NCBI GenBank assembly: GCA_028023455.1
Contig: JAQFVV010006427.1
Coordinates: 1,304,001-1,368,000 of the forward strand
Length of the DNA: 64,000 bases
From: Epiperipatus broadwayi
Taxonomy: Eukaryota; Onychophora; Udeonychophora; Euonychophora; Peripatidae
Reading direction: 5' to 3'
A program made the translations under genes and the position numbers. Positions 1 to 12,240 of this stretch are shown one piece after another (the stretch's first letter is position 1; the number at the start of each line of letters is the position of its first letter). The notes beneath the pieces are model-generated. The model was not told where the DNA came from and searched no databases. It saw only the letters and a list, made by a program, of their open reading frames with translations.

Positions 1-419
1 TTATCTTTTTTCCAATTAATAAAAACTTTCCCCATTGTTTTTGGAAAGGGACAATCTGAAAGCTTATCAAAAGAATGTAGCTTTTCATCACTAAAAATTT
101 GAACAAACTATTTAAAGTAAAATAAAACATTCCCGATGCAATGAAACTTTAGAACGAATATGTACATTTAAATATGTATAAATATATATGCACAATCCAT
201 GCAGTTATAATATATATAAATTCATGAATAATTCTATCATGAATTTATTAATAGAAATGATTAATTTAAATCTCAAACGAATTAACTTCAACCCCCATTT
301 ATGTAATAGTTTTTCTTTAAGGAAACTAGCATGGACTGAATGTATAAAGCCCCATTGCATCGAAAATTCAAGGTTAGTACCAGGGTTTGAAGTGGGCTTC
401 AGGTGTGATATCATGAAGC
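1..419. other. AT-rich spacer, nothing recognised
   Basis: No recognisable motif or repeat. A short open frame runs across 188-505 on the plus strand, but its first part has the composition of random AT-rich DNA. Only its last 30 or so codons (after about 400) enter the gag-like stretch described next. Confidence 0.5.
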
Positions 420-1885
420 TAGGATCAAACTTAGATCCAACTGCTTCAATATTTAGTGGGTCTATAGCTGGAATGGAACATTTTCCACAGAAGCAGGAAG
501 AGTGATATGCAGTTCCTCAAATTCAGGAGACCCCTGCCAGTCAAATCACTTTGTCATCCAAAATTGAAGCAACTCAGGCTGTAATAGACATAGTGGTAAT
601 GGAACAAATATTTTAAAAGTGCATGTTGCATTTGAAAAATGGTGTTAATAATATGAAAGGGGAGATGATCCAAAACATGAGCAGCTTTAAGTCTGATATG
701 AATAGCATGGAGGCAAAAATAAAAGCTTATATGAGTAGTAAGTTGGATTGCCATGACAGAAGATATGAATAGCAAGTTGGATAATATGGCAACTAGGACT
801 GATGTTAATAGGGTAGAAAGTGAGCTGAAAGAAAATATATGTCACTTGGGAAAAAACTTGAAAAGGGACATATATGGGATTGAAGACAAATGAAAACAGA
901 AATTAAGGAAGTTGAAAATAAATTGTCTGGAAATATAAGATGATTATCTCTGGAATTAGAGGAGATGTAATGCAGTACTGAAACAGGGAATGTAAGGGAT
1001 ATGAAAGGAAATGGACAAAAGGAATGTAATGATTTAAAGGTTTAAAGACAGCATTGCTAGCCTGTTAGATGTCAAGTTCAGACCCATGAAACTTTCAAGA
1101 AAGAAATGCAGGAAAGCCAAAAAGGAACTATAAGTCATCCATATGAGATTGGACCATCTCTCTATTAGGCAAAATGCTAAAGATGAAATCCATAGTGGAA
1201 CTCTAGAAGTCCTAAATCTTAATCTAGACCAACTTGGTAACAAGTAAGCTTCAGTAGAAACTGATACTATTATATGCAAGACCACATGGAGAAACTCATT
1301 GAGGACATGACTGAGACATGGGGTCAGGTTGATAAGATAGATGAAGCCATCAATCAAAGGTTCTCAAAGATTGAATCCTAGTTGAACCTGAGAACATGAA
1401 CTTATTCAGTGTGGCAACCTGAAATTAATGCAAGGACTCCAAAAAATAAGGATTGGGATAGTAATAAAAATTATCTGGAGTTGGACCTCAAAAATTCCCA
1501 GAGAATGAATAACCCTTATGAAGAATCTGTTCTCCCATCCCATGTGATGATTGAGGTGAAAATTTTCCTTCATGATTTCCAATTTGTAAAGGATACTCCC
1601 AAATGCTTACCAAGTTAATGCTAATCACTATATGATGAACCTACAAGTGAATGTCACAGACATGATCAGGATTTATGGCCCCCAACACAGATCAATGTTA
1701 TTAATCAATTTGTTAACTTGAAGGTATTTAAAGGAGCTAGGAATAAGGCTCCAATAGAGCACTTCCAAAGCCTAAACCTTTATTTTTTCAGTGAATAGAA
1801 ATTTGTCAGAGGTGAGAAGGTAATAATTGATTATAGTCACTTTCAAGGGGATCTTGATGTGATGGGAGTCATTGTTCCAGATCCC
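420..1885 (+). pseudogene. Decayed gag-like retroelement coding stretch
   Basis: This block is clearly richer in G and C than its flanks and reads in pieces as protein on the plus strand, with frequent stops and frame changes. At about 660-960 the reading is Lys/Glu/Met-rich with repeated blocks such as MKSDMNSMEAKIK, like a coiled coil. At about 1690-1870 a frame reads INQFVNLKVFKGARNKAPIE, then (after a short gap and one stop) KFVRGEKVIIDYSHFQGDLD. That resembles the gag capsid pattern of LTR elements, in which a 'P.F.G' segment is followed by a conserved 'L.G.A/L' segment. The longest clean frame is 1409-1618 (69 codons). I see no zinc knuckle, protease, or LTR. The block stops where the LINE-A fragment begins, so the LINE may have landed in it. 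Gag identity is an inference from pattern; it could also be ORF1 of another retroelement. Confidence 0.35.
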
Positions 1886-1889
1886 ATCC

Positions 1890-3560
1890 ATCTTTGAATG
1901 GATCCTGTATGAAAACCACTTTTAAATCCAGCTTGTTCTCTTGGTTGGTGGAAATCCAATGTTCTCTGTAGACGAGATGTAATTATGTTGGTAAAAATTT
2001 TGTATGTAACTGATAAAAGGCTGATAGGTTGTAATTTCTAATATCTTCTTTATCACCTTTTTTAAATATTAATATTAATACTGCATTTTTCCAATCATCT
2101 GCACATTTTTATCATTTAGAAATTTGGTATATAGCTTGCTAAAAAAAAATTATATTTTTTTCACCTGCTTCTTTTAATATATCAATTATAATTCTACCAT
2201 TGCCTGGAGTCTTTTCTTCATATATTTAATTGCATGTCTCACTTCTTCATTTAAAATTCTGGGCAATTCAGAAGATGTAATAGATTTAGGAGGTATTTGT
2301 TCTTTATTACTATATAATTCTTGATCCATTTCATGATGTCATCTCTCTTTTTAGTAATAATTCCAGCTTTTTTTCTTATTGCAGATATAAATTTCCTGCC
2401 AATACCAAAATGTTGTTTTACACTCTTGAGATTTTCATTCTCTTCTACTGCTTTCCTTGCTAGTTCACAGTTATACTTTCTTATATTATTTTCAACTCTT
2501 TTCCACATCATTTTACAAAATTTGAGATATTCAATCCTTTTTAATGCATCATTTTTGTATATCTTCATATTCCTTCTTTTTTTCATAAATTCTCTATCTC
2601 AGTAGAAATGTTATTGGTCAAGTGCTGCTTTTTTCAACCAGCTATTTTTGTTGCAGTTTTTAAAAGTGTATCAGTTGATTTCATATTAATTTCATTCAAA
2701 TCTGAATCATGTTCAAAATCTACTAATACTTGTAACCTATTTGTAAGTTCTAATTTAAATTCATCAGAATGTTTCTGAAAATTAGGAATATCAACTGTAA
2801 ATATTGTTTTTCTTAATAATTTTTGTCTCTCTAGTTTTGCATTAACATGTATTTCACATTTTACTAATCGATGATCACTTCCCCTGTTAAATTTATTAAG
2901 AACATTACAATCTTGAAATATGTATTTTCTGTTAGTCAAAATATAATCCAATTCTGCTGTACCTTCATTTGGATGCTTCTATGTCCATTTCCTTTTAACA
3001 TTTTTTTTTTCAAAATAATAATTCATAATATAAAGTTTTCCTTTTCCTGCAAACTCCACAAGTCTATGTCCTCTCTCATTTCTATTACCATAACCAAAAT
3101 TACCTACAGCTCTTTCATCTTTCATTTGTTTACCAATTCTAGCATTAAAGTCTCCCATAACAATTTTAAAATGTTGTTTACTCTGATCAAAAGCCTTTTG
3201 TGCATCCATATAAAAATCTTCTACTACTTCATCTCTTTAAGAACTTGTTGGGCATAAACCTGAATTATTTGCATTTGGTATCTGCTATTAAGTTATTTAA
3301 CTAATCTTGCCACTCTCTTCACCTTTTCTTCTAACTTCACAAAGTCCAATAATGTCCCATTTAATATAAGACAGTTTTAGTTCTAACTTTTGCAATCTTC
3401 CTTCACTTGAAAGTGATCTACAGTTATAAGTACCTAAATAAAAAAAATCGTCATCAAATGGCAACCTGTGTCCACAATCAGGGGATTCTTAGCACCCTCT
3501 GCCTTTAGCCACCAGTTTCTGCCTCGATTTGGTGACTTTACAGTCTCCTGGAAATAAGGG
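1890..3560 (-). mobile_element. LINE-A 5' part: endonuclease and start of reverse transcriptase (inverted)
   Basis: Read on the minus strand, this is the front half of a non-LTR retrotransposon ORF2-type protein. In order it shows the start of an APE-type endonuclease near 3425 (TYNCRSLSSEGRL, then DIIGLCEVRRKG), the metal-site motif MGDFNARIG near 3145, the LDYILTNR segment near 2955-2930, and the catalytic SDHRLV near 2880. A linker follows at 2250-2600 (KQHFGIGRKFISAIRKKAGI). The N-terminal reverse-transcriptase region comes next at about 2250-1900, with a PxW-like segment, then KKGDKEDIRNY and a degraded QPREQAGF-type motif. Stops and frameshifts split the frame; one stop replaces a conserved Trp just before the DYIL segment. 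The family's enzyme nicks DNA and copies its own RNA at the nick. This copy is dead. The clade is not assigned; the motif set is of the RTE/CR1-like kind often misannotated as craniofacial development protein 2-like. Confidence 0.8.
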
Positions 3561-4235
3561 CCATGATTTATTTTTGTCTGTCATAATTGTATATATATAT
3601 ATTGGAAAAATATTTATCATTTACACAAGCATTCATTCTGCCTTATCAGGCAACTGAGAAGAAAGTCCATGGTGTTTCTTGATCTTAAACTCTGGGGTAA
3701 AAATCCAATAACCTTGTCATGCTGGCTAATGCATGTTGGTGAGCAGCCCATCCATGTTTATCAATAATCACATAGTAATTACAACTGTAATGACAAGAAT
3801 GTATGGAGTGGACATTAAGAATTAGCCTTGCTCAGTTCCTTTAAGGCTTCCAAGAGGAATCAAAGGGTTTCCTTTAAATTAATAGGATGGCAATAAATTC
3901 CTGAGTGTAGACAATTTCTTGTATTAAATCAAATCTTAATGATTAATCAAAGTAAATTATAGTTTATTAGTCGATATTGTGAAATTGGTAAATATTTAAG
4001 TGTCTCTCTTAGGTGATAGATATTAGATCAAATTTGTCTATTTAGAAATTCATTTATAGATTCATTAAACCACCTAACTACTCACAAACATTATATTAGA
4101 AAATCTGTAGAGACTCTAACCAGTAAATAAATTAAAGTATATTTATTATCTCCTTTAAGTTTGCCTTCTATTTGATCACAACCCCATAAGTTAATAATTG
4201 TTAAAATCTACCGAAAAATGCTATAATACATCGTA
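3561..4235. other. Spacer between the two LINE-A halves
   Basis: No coding pattern. It lies upstream of the endonuclease start of the inverted LINE half, so part of it (about 3560-3900, somewhat richer in G and C) could be 5' untranslated LINE sequence. The rest, to 4235, is ordinary AT-rich DNA. Confidence 0.4.
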
Positions 4236-5010
4236 ATGACAATACTAGAGATATCATTCAGGTATAGATCCAATATATTGTCATATGTTAAAGAATATTT
4301 ATAAAAATGCAACAGCAACAATTAGATTAGATAATGATACTGGGAAAGTCAACATTGAGAAGAGTGTAAGACAGGGTGACTCCATATCTCCAAAACTTTT
4401 TACAGCAGTGTTGCAAGAAGTATTTTGTGGATTAAAATGGAAAGCTGAAGGAGTGAAAGTAAATGGTGATTATTTAAGTCATTTAGTTGTTTTTGGTAAT
4501 AATGCTTTAGATCTACAGGAAATGTTGCAGTAGTTATCAGGTGAAAGTAGGACTAAAGATAAATGTTAAAATGACCTAAGTAATGTTTAATGGATTTTCT
4601 CAAAATATGAAAATAAAGGTTGATTATGATGAGTTAAAAGAAGTTAACAGTTACAAACGCCTTGGTCAGATGATTAATACAGATGGAAACATAATGGATG
4701 AAATTAATCATGAATTAAACTTGGTTGGAGTGCTTTTTGTAGAAATAACTTGATACTAAAAGGAAATATACCTATGTGTTTGTAAAGGAAGATTTTTAAT
4801 AAATGTGTTTTACCTGTTCTTACTTATGGATCTGAGACTTGGACACTTAATAGAAGAGCAATACCGACTTCAGACCACTCAAAGAAGTATGGAGAGATAC
4901 ATGTTGGGAGTAACAAGAAGAGATAGAAAATGCAATATATCGGTAAGAGAACATTAAGGTGTAACTGATTTCATTGAAAAAATTAAAAGATTTCAGCTTT
5001 CATTGATAAA
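4236..5010 (+). mobile_element. LINE-A 3' part: reverse transcriptase palm to C-terminus
   Basis: The plus-strand frame 4285-4533 is a reverse-transcriptase segment. NIYKNATATIRL and KVNIEKSVRQGDSISPKLFT form motif B (RQG.s.SP.LF), followed by the position of catalytic motif C. There the family's F/YADD box has become FGNN, so both catalytic aspartates are lost. Beyond the stop at 4531 the reading continues in shifted frames to about 5000. It includes a conserved post-palm segment near 4800-4850 (CVLPVLTYGSETWTL) and a decayed C-terminal stretch. The endonuclease and the motif A segment are absent here. They match, in the opposite orientation, the fragment at 1890-3560, so both pieces probably come from one insertion. 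No poly-A tail or clear target-site duplication was identified. Confidence 0.8.
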
Positions 5011-5377
5011 GTATCTACTAAAAAAGTATTGCCTTTACTTTTTTCAAAATTCTTTCATAATGTTTAGACATTCATCTAGATATATTCTATACCACCAAAA
5101 TTAACAAAACTTGTAAAAGTGTAATTATGAAACAAATTAAGTCATTGTTAAGCTCTTATAGTTTTACAAGCTCCAGTAATTTAATCTTCAATTTATTGTT
5201 TTGCTGCTTGTAACAGCTTTTTAAAATAACACGTTTGCGAAATAATAATTGAAAGATGTATAAACTGAAATATAATTTGTATTACTTTAAGTTATTGGAT
5301 AATATTGTTAGAAAGAAAAGTTTTACAAACAATCATCTTTTAAAATAATACAGTTTTGAAAGAAGGAAAAATTAGCT
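5011..5377. other. AT-rich spacer after LINE-A
   Basis: AT-rich sequence without a recognisable gene or repeat. It may hold the decayed 3' untranslated tail of the LINE. Confidence 0.4.
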
Positions 5378-5500
5378 TTTTTTTTTTTAAAAAAAAAAAA
5401 ACAATTGGTAAAAATTACGTTTTTTTTTTCAATTTAAAAAAAAAAACCACTTTTAGAGTAAATAATTAAAGAAAAAAAAGATCGATTTTTTAAAAAAAAT
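5378..5500. repeat. Homopolymer A/T cluster
   Basis: A run of about a dozen T is followed at once by about a dozen A, then come further T and A runs of 8-11 bases through about 5500. The T-run/A-run junction is palindromic. Such tracts arise from slippage or from decayed poly-A tails; no function is implied. Confidence 0.6.
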
Positions 5501-5689
5501 AATTTAAAAATACATCCATTTATAAAACTGTGAAACAGCATGTGATACTATGAAGTTTGAAAGCATATTTAAATAGTTGTAGCTTCTTAATTAATGACAC
5601 CTATATATTATACGCCATCCACATTTTAAGTAGTATGTACATAAACTTTATCAGTGCATAGTTTTTCTGTGTGTAACGTGGAGAAACAG

Positions 5690-5990
5690 CAGAAATAGTG
5701 CCATGTAGTGGGCTAGAATCTTGGTAGTTGCTGTTAACAGATGACACATAAGCTAGATGTGTTTATGGCAATCAGTGCCACCTAGGTTCTTGGTGTAAGC
5801 TAAATGGGCTTATGCATTGTAACCAGCGCCACTAAGCAGTAGCTTTTCTGCCAGCTGGTGGAATGTTCCTGTGCTTACGCATTGTGAACAGCGCCACCTA
5901 TCGGCTGGAATTTGCATTGCTGCATTTGAGGCCCCTACTCTAAGTATTTCTGTGGTTGACCCTGACCAGCACTTCTGGTGGCCACATGGG
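5690..5990. repeat. Degenerate repeat with recurring 'agcGCCACctA' core
   Basis: A GC-elevated island in which a core of the form (c)agYGCCACYta recurs near 5773-5785, 5824-5835 and 5887-5900. Each core is preceded by a similar 'ttaTGcattGtaacc' segment, for example gcttatgcattgtaaccagc and gcttacgcattgtgaacagc. The spacing is irregular (about 50-65 bp), so this is a decayed tandem or partially duplicated element. A 93-codon open frame (5871-6152) overlaps it but shows no conserved protein pattern. A remnant of a non-autonomous DNA transposon is possible. Confidence 0.5.
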
Positions 5991-8480
5991 TCAAAAATCT
6001 CAACTACCCTTTATTGTTATAAAAAAACAATCACTTTTTTTCTGATTAGCCTTTACACTAAAGTATATAAAAGTGTGTTACTATATTTACTGTTCATTTA
6101 TTCCAAAAGATTTTTAAATATTCTGTGGTTCAGTACTCATACTCAGATATAATTCACTATATTTATGATGGTTTTCATCATGATGTCTACCTTAGCCATG
6201 GAGATATATGTTGCCAAGTTTTCTTGGTTAATTTTTTTTCATAGAAAAACAAATCACTTTTCAGGTCTGATCATTGAAAAACATCCATTGAAAAATAATT
6301 TCTTATATAAATATGATTTCTTATAAGAAAAATAGTAATATTACTGAGCTAATCTGTGCCTCTAGTTTGATTCTATATACAAAGAAATTTCAAAAAAGCT
6401 TCATAAAATTAATTTTATTCAGTACAGTATGAAAATGGCCATTGTGTTGCTTCTGAAATATTGCTGTTAAAATCAAATGCCAAGCTAAAATATTTACATT
6501 TTTTTCAAATCTTCTATGATGTGATTTAAAATGTGTTTTGCAATAACTTTGTTATGTTTAATGCAGGTAGAATTTGAGAACTATATTTTATAATTTGCAA
6601 TAATATTATTTGTAATAATATTATTTAATTTTTATTGCTCAACTTATCAAATAATATATTGAAAGCATTAATGAAACATTTCTTTATAATCTTTATGTCA
6701 TTAAAAATTGTGTAAGTTTACCAAAAATGTTAACAAATTTAACATGGTACTACTATCACAACTATATTTTGTGATATCGTCATTGATATAATATTTTGCT
6801 GTTGTTACAATGATCTTCTGAAGACAGTTAACTTTTCATATCTTATTAAAGACCCAAGAGAAAAATATCCTTAAATTATTTGTGTTTCATGGTATAATGA
6901 GAAGCAATCTTATATTTTTTAATATAATATTTTCATTGCAAATCATACAAAATTCTGAATCACATTCATTATATGCAACAAAATATTATCCTTTATAATT
7001 GTCCTAAAACATTCTATATTTTTATTAGATATGGTGTGTGAATTTAAAGACACTCTTGCTATTGTGAGTAATTAAATTATACTTTGACATAAAACAATTT
7101 CAAAATAATCACAATTTTTCTGTATCTGTTCTGCATAATCGACATTTAAAATTGTAAGAAAAAAAACTGTCACAGTTACACAAACCAAACATATGGCAAT
7201 TTCTTATCAAAGTGGACCATGAGCAAGGCAGTAACTGTGCCCACTTCCCAATACACTAATTGCTTTCATGAATCTCAGGATTTTAAAAATCTTATATTAA
7301 TAGATATATATTTTGGGACACACATCAAAGCTTAGTGGGCTGCAGATTGAGTATGGCACATCTATATTTTTCAAATTAGCTAACCTATAAAAGTCAATGT
7401 GTGCTGCTTTTATAATTTTTTGGGGTTTTAAACAACTTTATACTTATTTCACAATGCAGACAGACTTAGGGTTATTATTTTATAGTTTATATCTAAAGAA
7501 TGAAGTTATGAAACGTTTCTAAAATATAATATATATGTTTTGAAATCATCATCATCAATAGCTACTTATAAATAAATGTCCAAATTCAAAAAAAAAAAAA
7601 GATAAGAACAAAAAATAAAATGTTAAAGATGAATTTTGTGATGAACATATCATCTAATCTATTAACCACAAATATATTCTTCTACATAATATGCTTGCTT
7701 TTAGTCTGTTTCTTTGGCATTGGTGCTAGCATTTAACTTCTGAAGTAAAATTTACTTTTTTAAAAGATTTCAGCATTTTGCCTAATATAAATTTACTCCA
7801 CCCTGTCATATATTACCAATTAAAGCAATCAATGTTATACTTCTTTAGATTACCTTTGAGGTAATATTTATAATATAAATCTATACTCATGTTTCCTTTT
7901 GAATAAAGAAGAAGCAATGTTATCCATTTTGATTCACATATCCAGCTCATTTACAATATGAGACTTAAGAACATCAGATTAAACAAATTAAAAACTGTAT
8001 TGATTGGTCTTATATTATTGCATCTTATTTCTAGAACCTTATGAAGAATTTTAAATAAAAAATTTAAAGTGCCTTTATGTTACATCAACAAAAATCGAAA
8101 TCTCACTTCTATAGCATAAACTGTGCAAAATAATAGTCTATATACAATTTATTTTCCATGGTAGTTAAATTACTAAGATAGATTGGGTTATATTTTAAAC
8201 TTTACAAAGGAAGAACATTATATATTGAATTTCATCTTAATATAGCACTGTGTTTAATCAATGAAATAATGAAACATGAGAAGATTTATAAATGTTTATA
8301 GAAATAAAAAGGGAAATTAAGTCAAGTCATAATATCACAAAATCTAAAACAGATTGCTATGATAAATATGGTTTCTGTTATTAATATTGCAACCGATTAT
8401 TAATAAATGATTAAATACAAATCTACAAAGATTATTTGATTAAAAATTTATAATGGTGCACAACATTTTAATTATATATT
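5991..8480. other. AT-rich spacer
   Basis: No gene recognised. A short GC-elevated patch at about 7200-7370, containing gtggaccatgagcaaggcag and gtgggctgcagattgag, may be a decayed transposon fragment; I could not classify it. The rest is low-complexity AT-rich DNA. Confidence 0.5.
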
Positions 8481-8632
8481 TGGCAGAATAGCTTAGTTAA
8501 TTGGAGCATTATCTTAAATTCAATATTCCACAATTTAAAGGTCTAAATTCAATTCCCAAGCTAATACTGTCACCTATCAGGCCAGCAACACCTGAAAAAG
8601 TGTGAAGAATAATATCATTGGAAATATTGTGT
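8481..8632 (+). mobile_element. tRNA-derived SINE, copy 1
   Basis: The head reads tGGCAGAATAGCTTAGTTAA, with an A-box-like TAGCTTAGTTaaTTGG at about 8489-8504. About 50 bp later comes a B-box-like segment, CTAAATTCAATTCCC, near 8541-8556. A tRNA-unrelated body follows (ctgtcacctatcaggccag, then acctgaaaaagtg). The whole unit is repeated at 10755-10906, which is what makes it a dispersed repeat rather than a single tRNA-like fossil. SINEs are transcribed by RNA polymerase III and moved by a partner LINE's enzyme. Both copies carry many substitutions. Confidence 0.65.
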
Positions 8633-10754
8633 TAATACTAACCTGTGTCTCATTATGAACAGTTGAATGTATTTAGAAAGTTTTAATAAAGTTTAAAATT
8701 TTTCTAAAAGCATTCAGTTTTTAATATTAAATAATGAAAATAGTCCAACAAATAACCAACAAATAATTACTATTAATATTAAGTGAATATTATTTAAAAA
8801 ATTAAAAATAATTTATAAAGCTTTTAAAAAGGAGGGGGGCGGAAAATAGTACAAATACTATTACAATAGCAAAATAAATACAGGGCATTATTTATAGAAT
8901 ATGTTAATTTGTTGTTGAAAGTTTCGTGACATTTAAAATATCTAACTGCTTTTTATTTGACTTTATGTTTGTGATAGTTTACATATGTAAAAACAGACAA
9001 CAGAGTTACAGATTGTTTATTCTTTATAACTTTTATTGTTAATGTTAAGGGCCCATATTGTTGTACGTTATATAATCTAATGTTGAACGTTCTGATTTAT
9101 TAGTAAATATTGAAAAAACGCGATCTTTATATGTTTTGAATAGTGAAAAAATAACTACAATAAATCAGATCATTCAAAAATTAATGATTTTCCTGCAGCC
9201 AAAAGTTGTATTTTATATAAAGCAATCGTTATATTTGTCTATAATTAGATGTTTTATTCTTTTGTGCAGTTATTATTATTTTTGTTGTTATTCTTTGTTC
9301 TAATGAATTGACTAGATAATAGTATCTCTTCTGGATACTTGGGGTAATTTATTTATCTAATAGAAATAGTTAACATTCATCTATATATGCTTATAATTTA
9401 ATGTTTATTCAATTTTTTCATGAGAAGTTGATTATTGCTTGAGTGAAAATCTATCTTAAAATCTAAGCTTAGAAGAATCTTCTTTGAGAAATCAGAAAGC
9501 AGATAAGCCATATGAGCAAATATGAGAATTTGTTTATTGAAAATATTTATATATGATTCTTAGTATTCAAATAATCAATAATAATAGGAATTGATTTTGC
9601 ATATACATAAACGTAAGAATTTTATTTTTAAAATATTGTAGATAGTAATATTTATTTATATAAGAATGTATAAAATTTTACTTAAATAGGAAAAAAATGT
9701 TTTTCTTTCATAATCAATAATTTTTCAAAAAAAAATTGCTTATTAAATCTAAAAATATTTTAATCATTTTTTTAATGTGAATCTATTTAGTTGCTTACTA
9801 ATAAAATACTTTCAGCAAAATATTTTAAAATATGTTTCTAATAATAAATAATCTATCGATTAAATGAATTACCCATAAGCCACAAATAAAATAATGTAAA
9901 GAATTAATATTTTTAGATAACTTCATAAATTAATTTAAAATATAAATTTCTACTGTATTTACTGATTAATAAATACCACTCTCCAAGGGCTTATAAATTA
10001 AATCTAAATATTTTTATAATACTGCAATTTAATAAATATTTTTATTTTAAAGAAAATGCATAAATATATTCTACAAAATAATCAATTTTGAATTTTATTT
10101 ATGTTTACTGAGTTTGATATAATTCTTTTTAGGCATGTTAGTGCAAAACCGCCAGGATAAATGTTTTATAATATATATCATCATTTTCAACTTTTGTAAA
10201 ATAAAAGCCTTTTCATAGCTAAGTTCTCTGCTTTATAGCTTCTCCACATCTTTTCAGCAAGCTTTTTATCACATTCATTTCACATGAGATATTTTTTTAA
10301 CATCTTTACAATAACTTGATTGAGTTTAAATCTTCAGTTCTTTATTTAATATTTCTTTTTATTTTCATATGCAACCTAACTTCATTTTAGCTGCTTAATT
10401 CTTTTAAAATGTTGATAAATTCATTGTTTTTTGACAATATATTCAGCTTTTAATCTTTTTTTGTTAATATCAATATACATTTCTTATAATTTCCTGACTG
10501 ATTGGAAGTCTCTGTTTTGCTCTTCTACTAAGTACTTAAGTGTTATATTAATAAGTAAGAAAAAAGTACTTATTGAAAAATCTTTTCAATACATATGCAT
10601 ATTGTTTATATTATTTCAACCAAAAACATTCCATTCAAGTTAAATTCTATGATAATTATGTTTTTATTTTGACAAAGATATTTATAATTGTTAACTTCTT
10701 TTAATTCATTTTTGTCAATCTTTTTTTTTCCTTTTTTAAAAATCCATTGGCTAT
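8633..10754. other. Very AT-rich spacer
   Basis: Long stretch of low-complexity AT-rich DNA. The 70-codon open frame at 10431-10643 has the amino-acid content expected from random AT-rich sequence and no recognisable motif. Nothing supportable seen. Confidence 0.55.
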
Positions 10755-10906
10755 TGACAGAATAGTTCAGTTAGTTAAAGTGATGTCTCAATATTTGACA
10801 TTCAATAATCTAAAAGTGTAAATTCAACTTCTATGCTAGTATTGTCACTTGTCAGGACAATAATACCTGAAAAAGAGCAGAGAATAATACCAATTGAAAT
10901 GTTATG
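10755..10906 (+). mobile_element. tRNA-derived SINE, copy 2
   Basis: Aligns along its full length with the unit at 8481-8632. Shared blocks, in order, are gacagaatagttcagttag (A-box region), a gacattcaataatctaaaag spacer, taaattcaactTCtatgcta (decayed B-box region), attgtcacttgtcaggacaa, then acctgaaaaagagcagagaa and a common end near 'aatacc..tgaaat'. It is in the same orientation as copy 1. The B box is more degraded here, so this copy is probably not transcribed. Confidence 0.65.
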
Positions 10907-11690
10907 CAAGTCATTAAACATTATTTTAGATTTTTAGCATTTAACTTTAGTTCTACTATTTTGCTTTGATATGATAACTCTGTACCATTTCATGATATAC
11001 CAAAGAATATTTATGAAAATGTATCATTTGTAAAAACTGATATAATTTAAGAAAACTATACTTATGGTTTACTGTCTTAGCATTTCATTTTAATTCCCAA
11101 ATATTTTTCTTAAAACTGCTATACAACATTTTGAATAGATAGATTTTCCCTATGTATATTTTTATAAGTTGTAAATTGGATATATTCTATTAAATTATCC
11201 TGTTTTTTATATATAAATAAATAAATAAATGCCAATTTATTAACAAATATATTATTTTAATTCAAAAAAATATTTTGGTAATGACTTATTATCTTTCTGA
11301 GAATAGTATATATTGAACCGAATATTTTATCCACTTCAAAAGTTTCATCACCAAAAATAAAACTAACTTTGATTTTTTTATATATAGTTTTTAAAAGAAA
11401 ACTATTTAAAAGTTTTCTTTATTTTTTTAATGTATTAAGAGTATGTGAATAACACATATAAGCAGCTGTATTTTAAATTCTATGATTTTAATTTTGTCTT
11501 CAATAGATTTTATTTTTAATTTAAAAATAAGTTTCTTTTGACACTTTTTTTCCAATTTTTAAAAAACATTCTAATTCTTAAAAAAATGTTTTAATCCTTT
11601 CTGAGAAAGCTTTTAATTTTGAAAGTTTTAATTACATTCCTGTTTCTTTGTAATTAATTTTTAAGAGCCCTGGTCACAATTTTTAACTAA
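10907..11690. other. AT-rich spacer
   Basis: No gene recognised. It contains a short (ATAA)n-like run near 11210-11230 and A/T tracts. Confidence 0.5.
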
Positions 11691-12240
11691 GATTAAGCAT
11701 GAGATAGGGATTTGCCATGGTCAAAAATTGCTAATTAAAGATGATGTGGAAGATAGAAGGTGACATAAATAGCTCTGGATTTCAGACTGATTTATTCTGA
11801 TAAATTTTTTGATGCTGCTTGTTATAAGTATTTTTCTGCTGACTAACTTTAGCTGCTGAATCTTGTTATTCTGCTGGTGATAATTATTTGGATTGATGTG
11901 CTTCCATACCTGATATTTTGCTGATAACCATATTATGGACTACTTTTCATGGAATAGCAATCTTCCACATAGAATGCCAAAAATATATGTTATGAGAAAT
12001 TTTCTCCACATGCAGTGCTAAATCCCCCCCTAGATGAACTCCACAGCTTCAAACCATGCTGTCAAGATCATGTCATAAAAGCCACATTCAGAATTGACTC
12101 CAAGATTACCTCCAGACTTTTGAACTTATAAATGGAAGCCAAAATCTACAAAAGAATATTAAAAAGAACTAGACTGTATGTGGTGCTGAAAGATATCATC
12201 CAGATTTAACCTTATACTTTGAGGTAAAATGTTTTCATAT
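11691..12240. other. GC-elevated block, unclassified interspersed sequence
   Basis: Noticeably less AT-rich than both flanks, with sharp edges, as expected of an inserted element. It carries a TATA-like 'gacataaatagctc' at about 11762-11776 and a short C run near 12026. No protein pattern is seen in any frame. It could be a solo LTR or untranslated transposon sequence; I cannot show terminal repeats. Confidence 0.3.

Noticed and set aside
5378-5420. T-run/A-run palindrome as a bacterial terminator
   Set aside because: No GC stem, and the context is a eukaryotic AT-rich spacer.
10431-10643. 70-codon frame with hydrophobic N-terminal part, as a small membrane protein
   Set aside because: Phe/Leu/Ile/Tyr/Ser richness is what random T-rich DNA yields; there is no other support.
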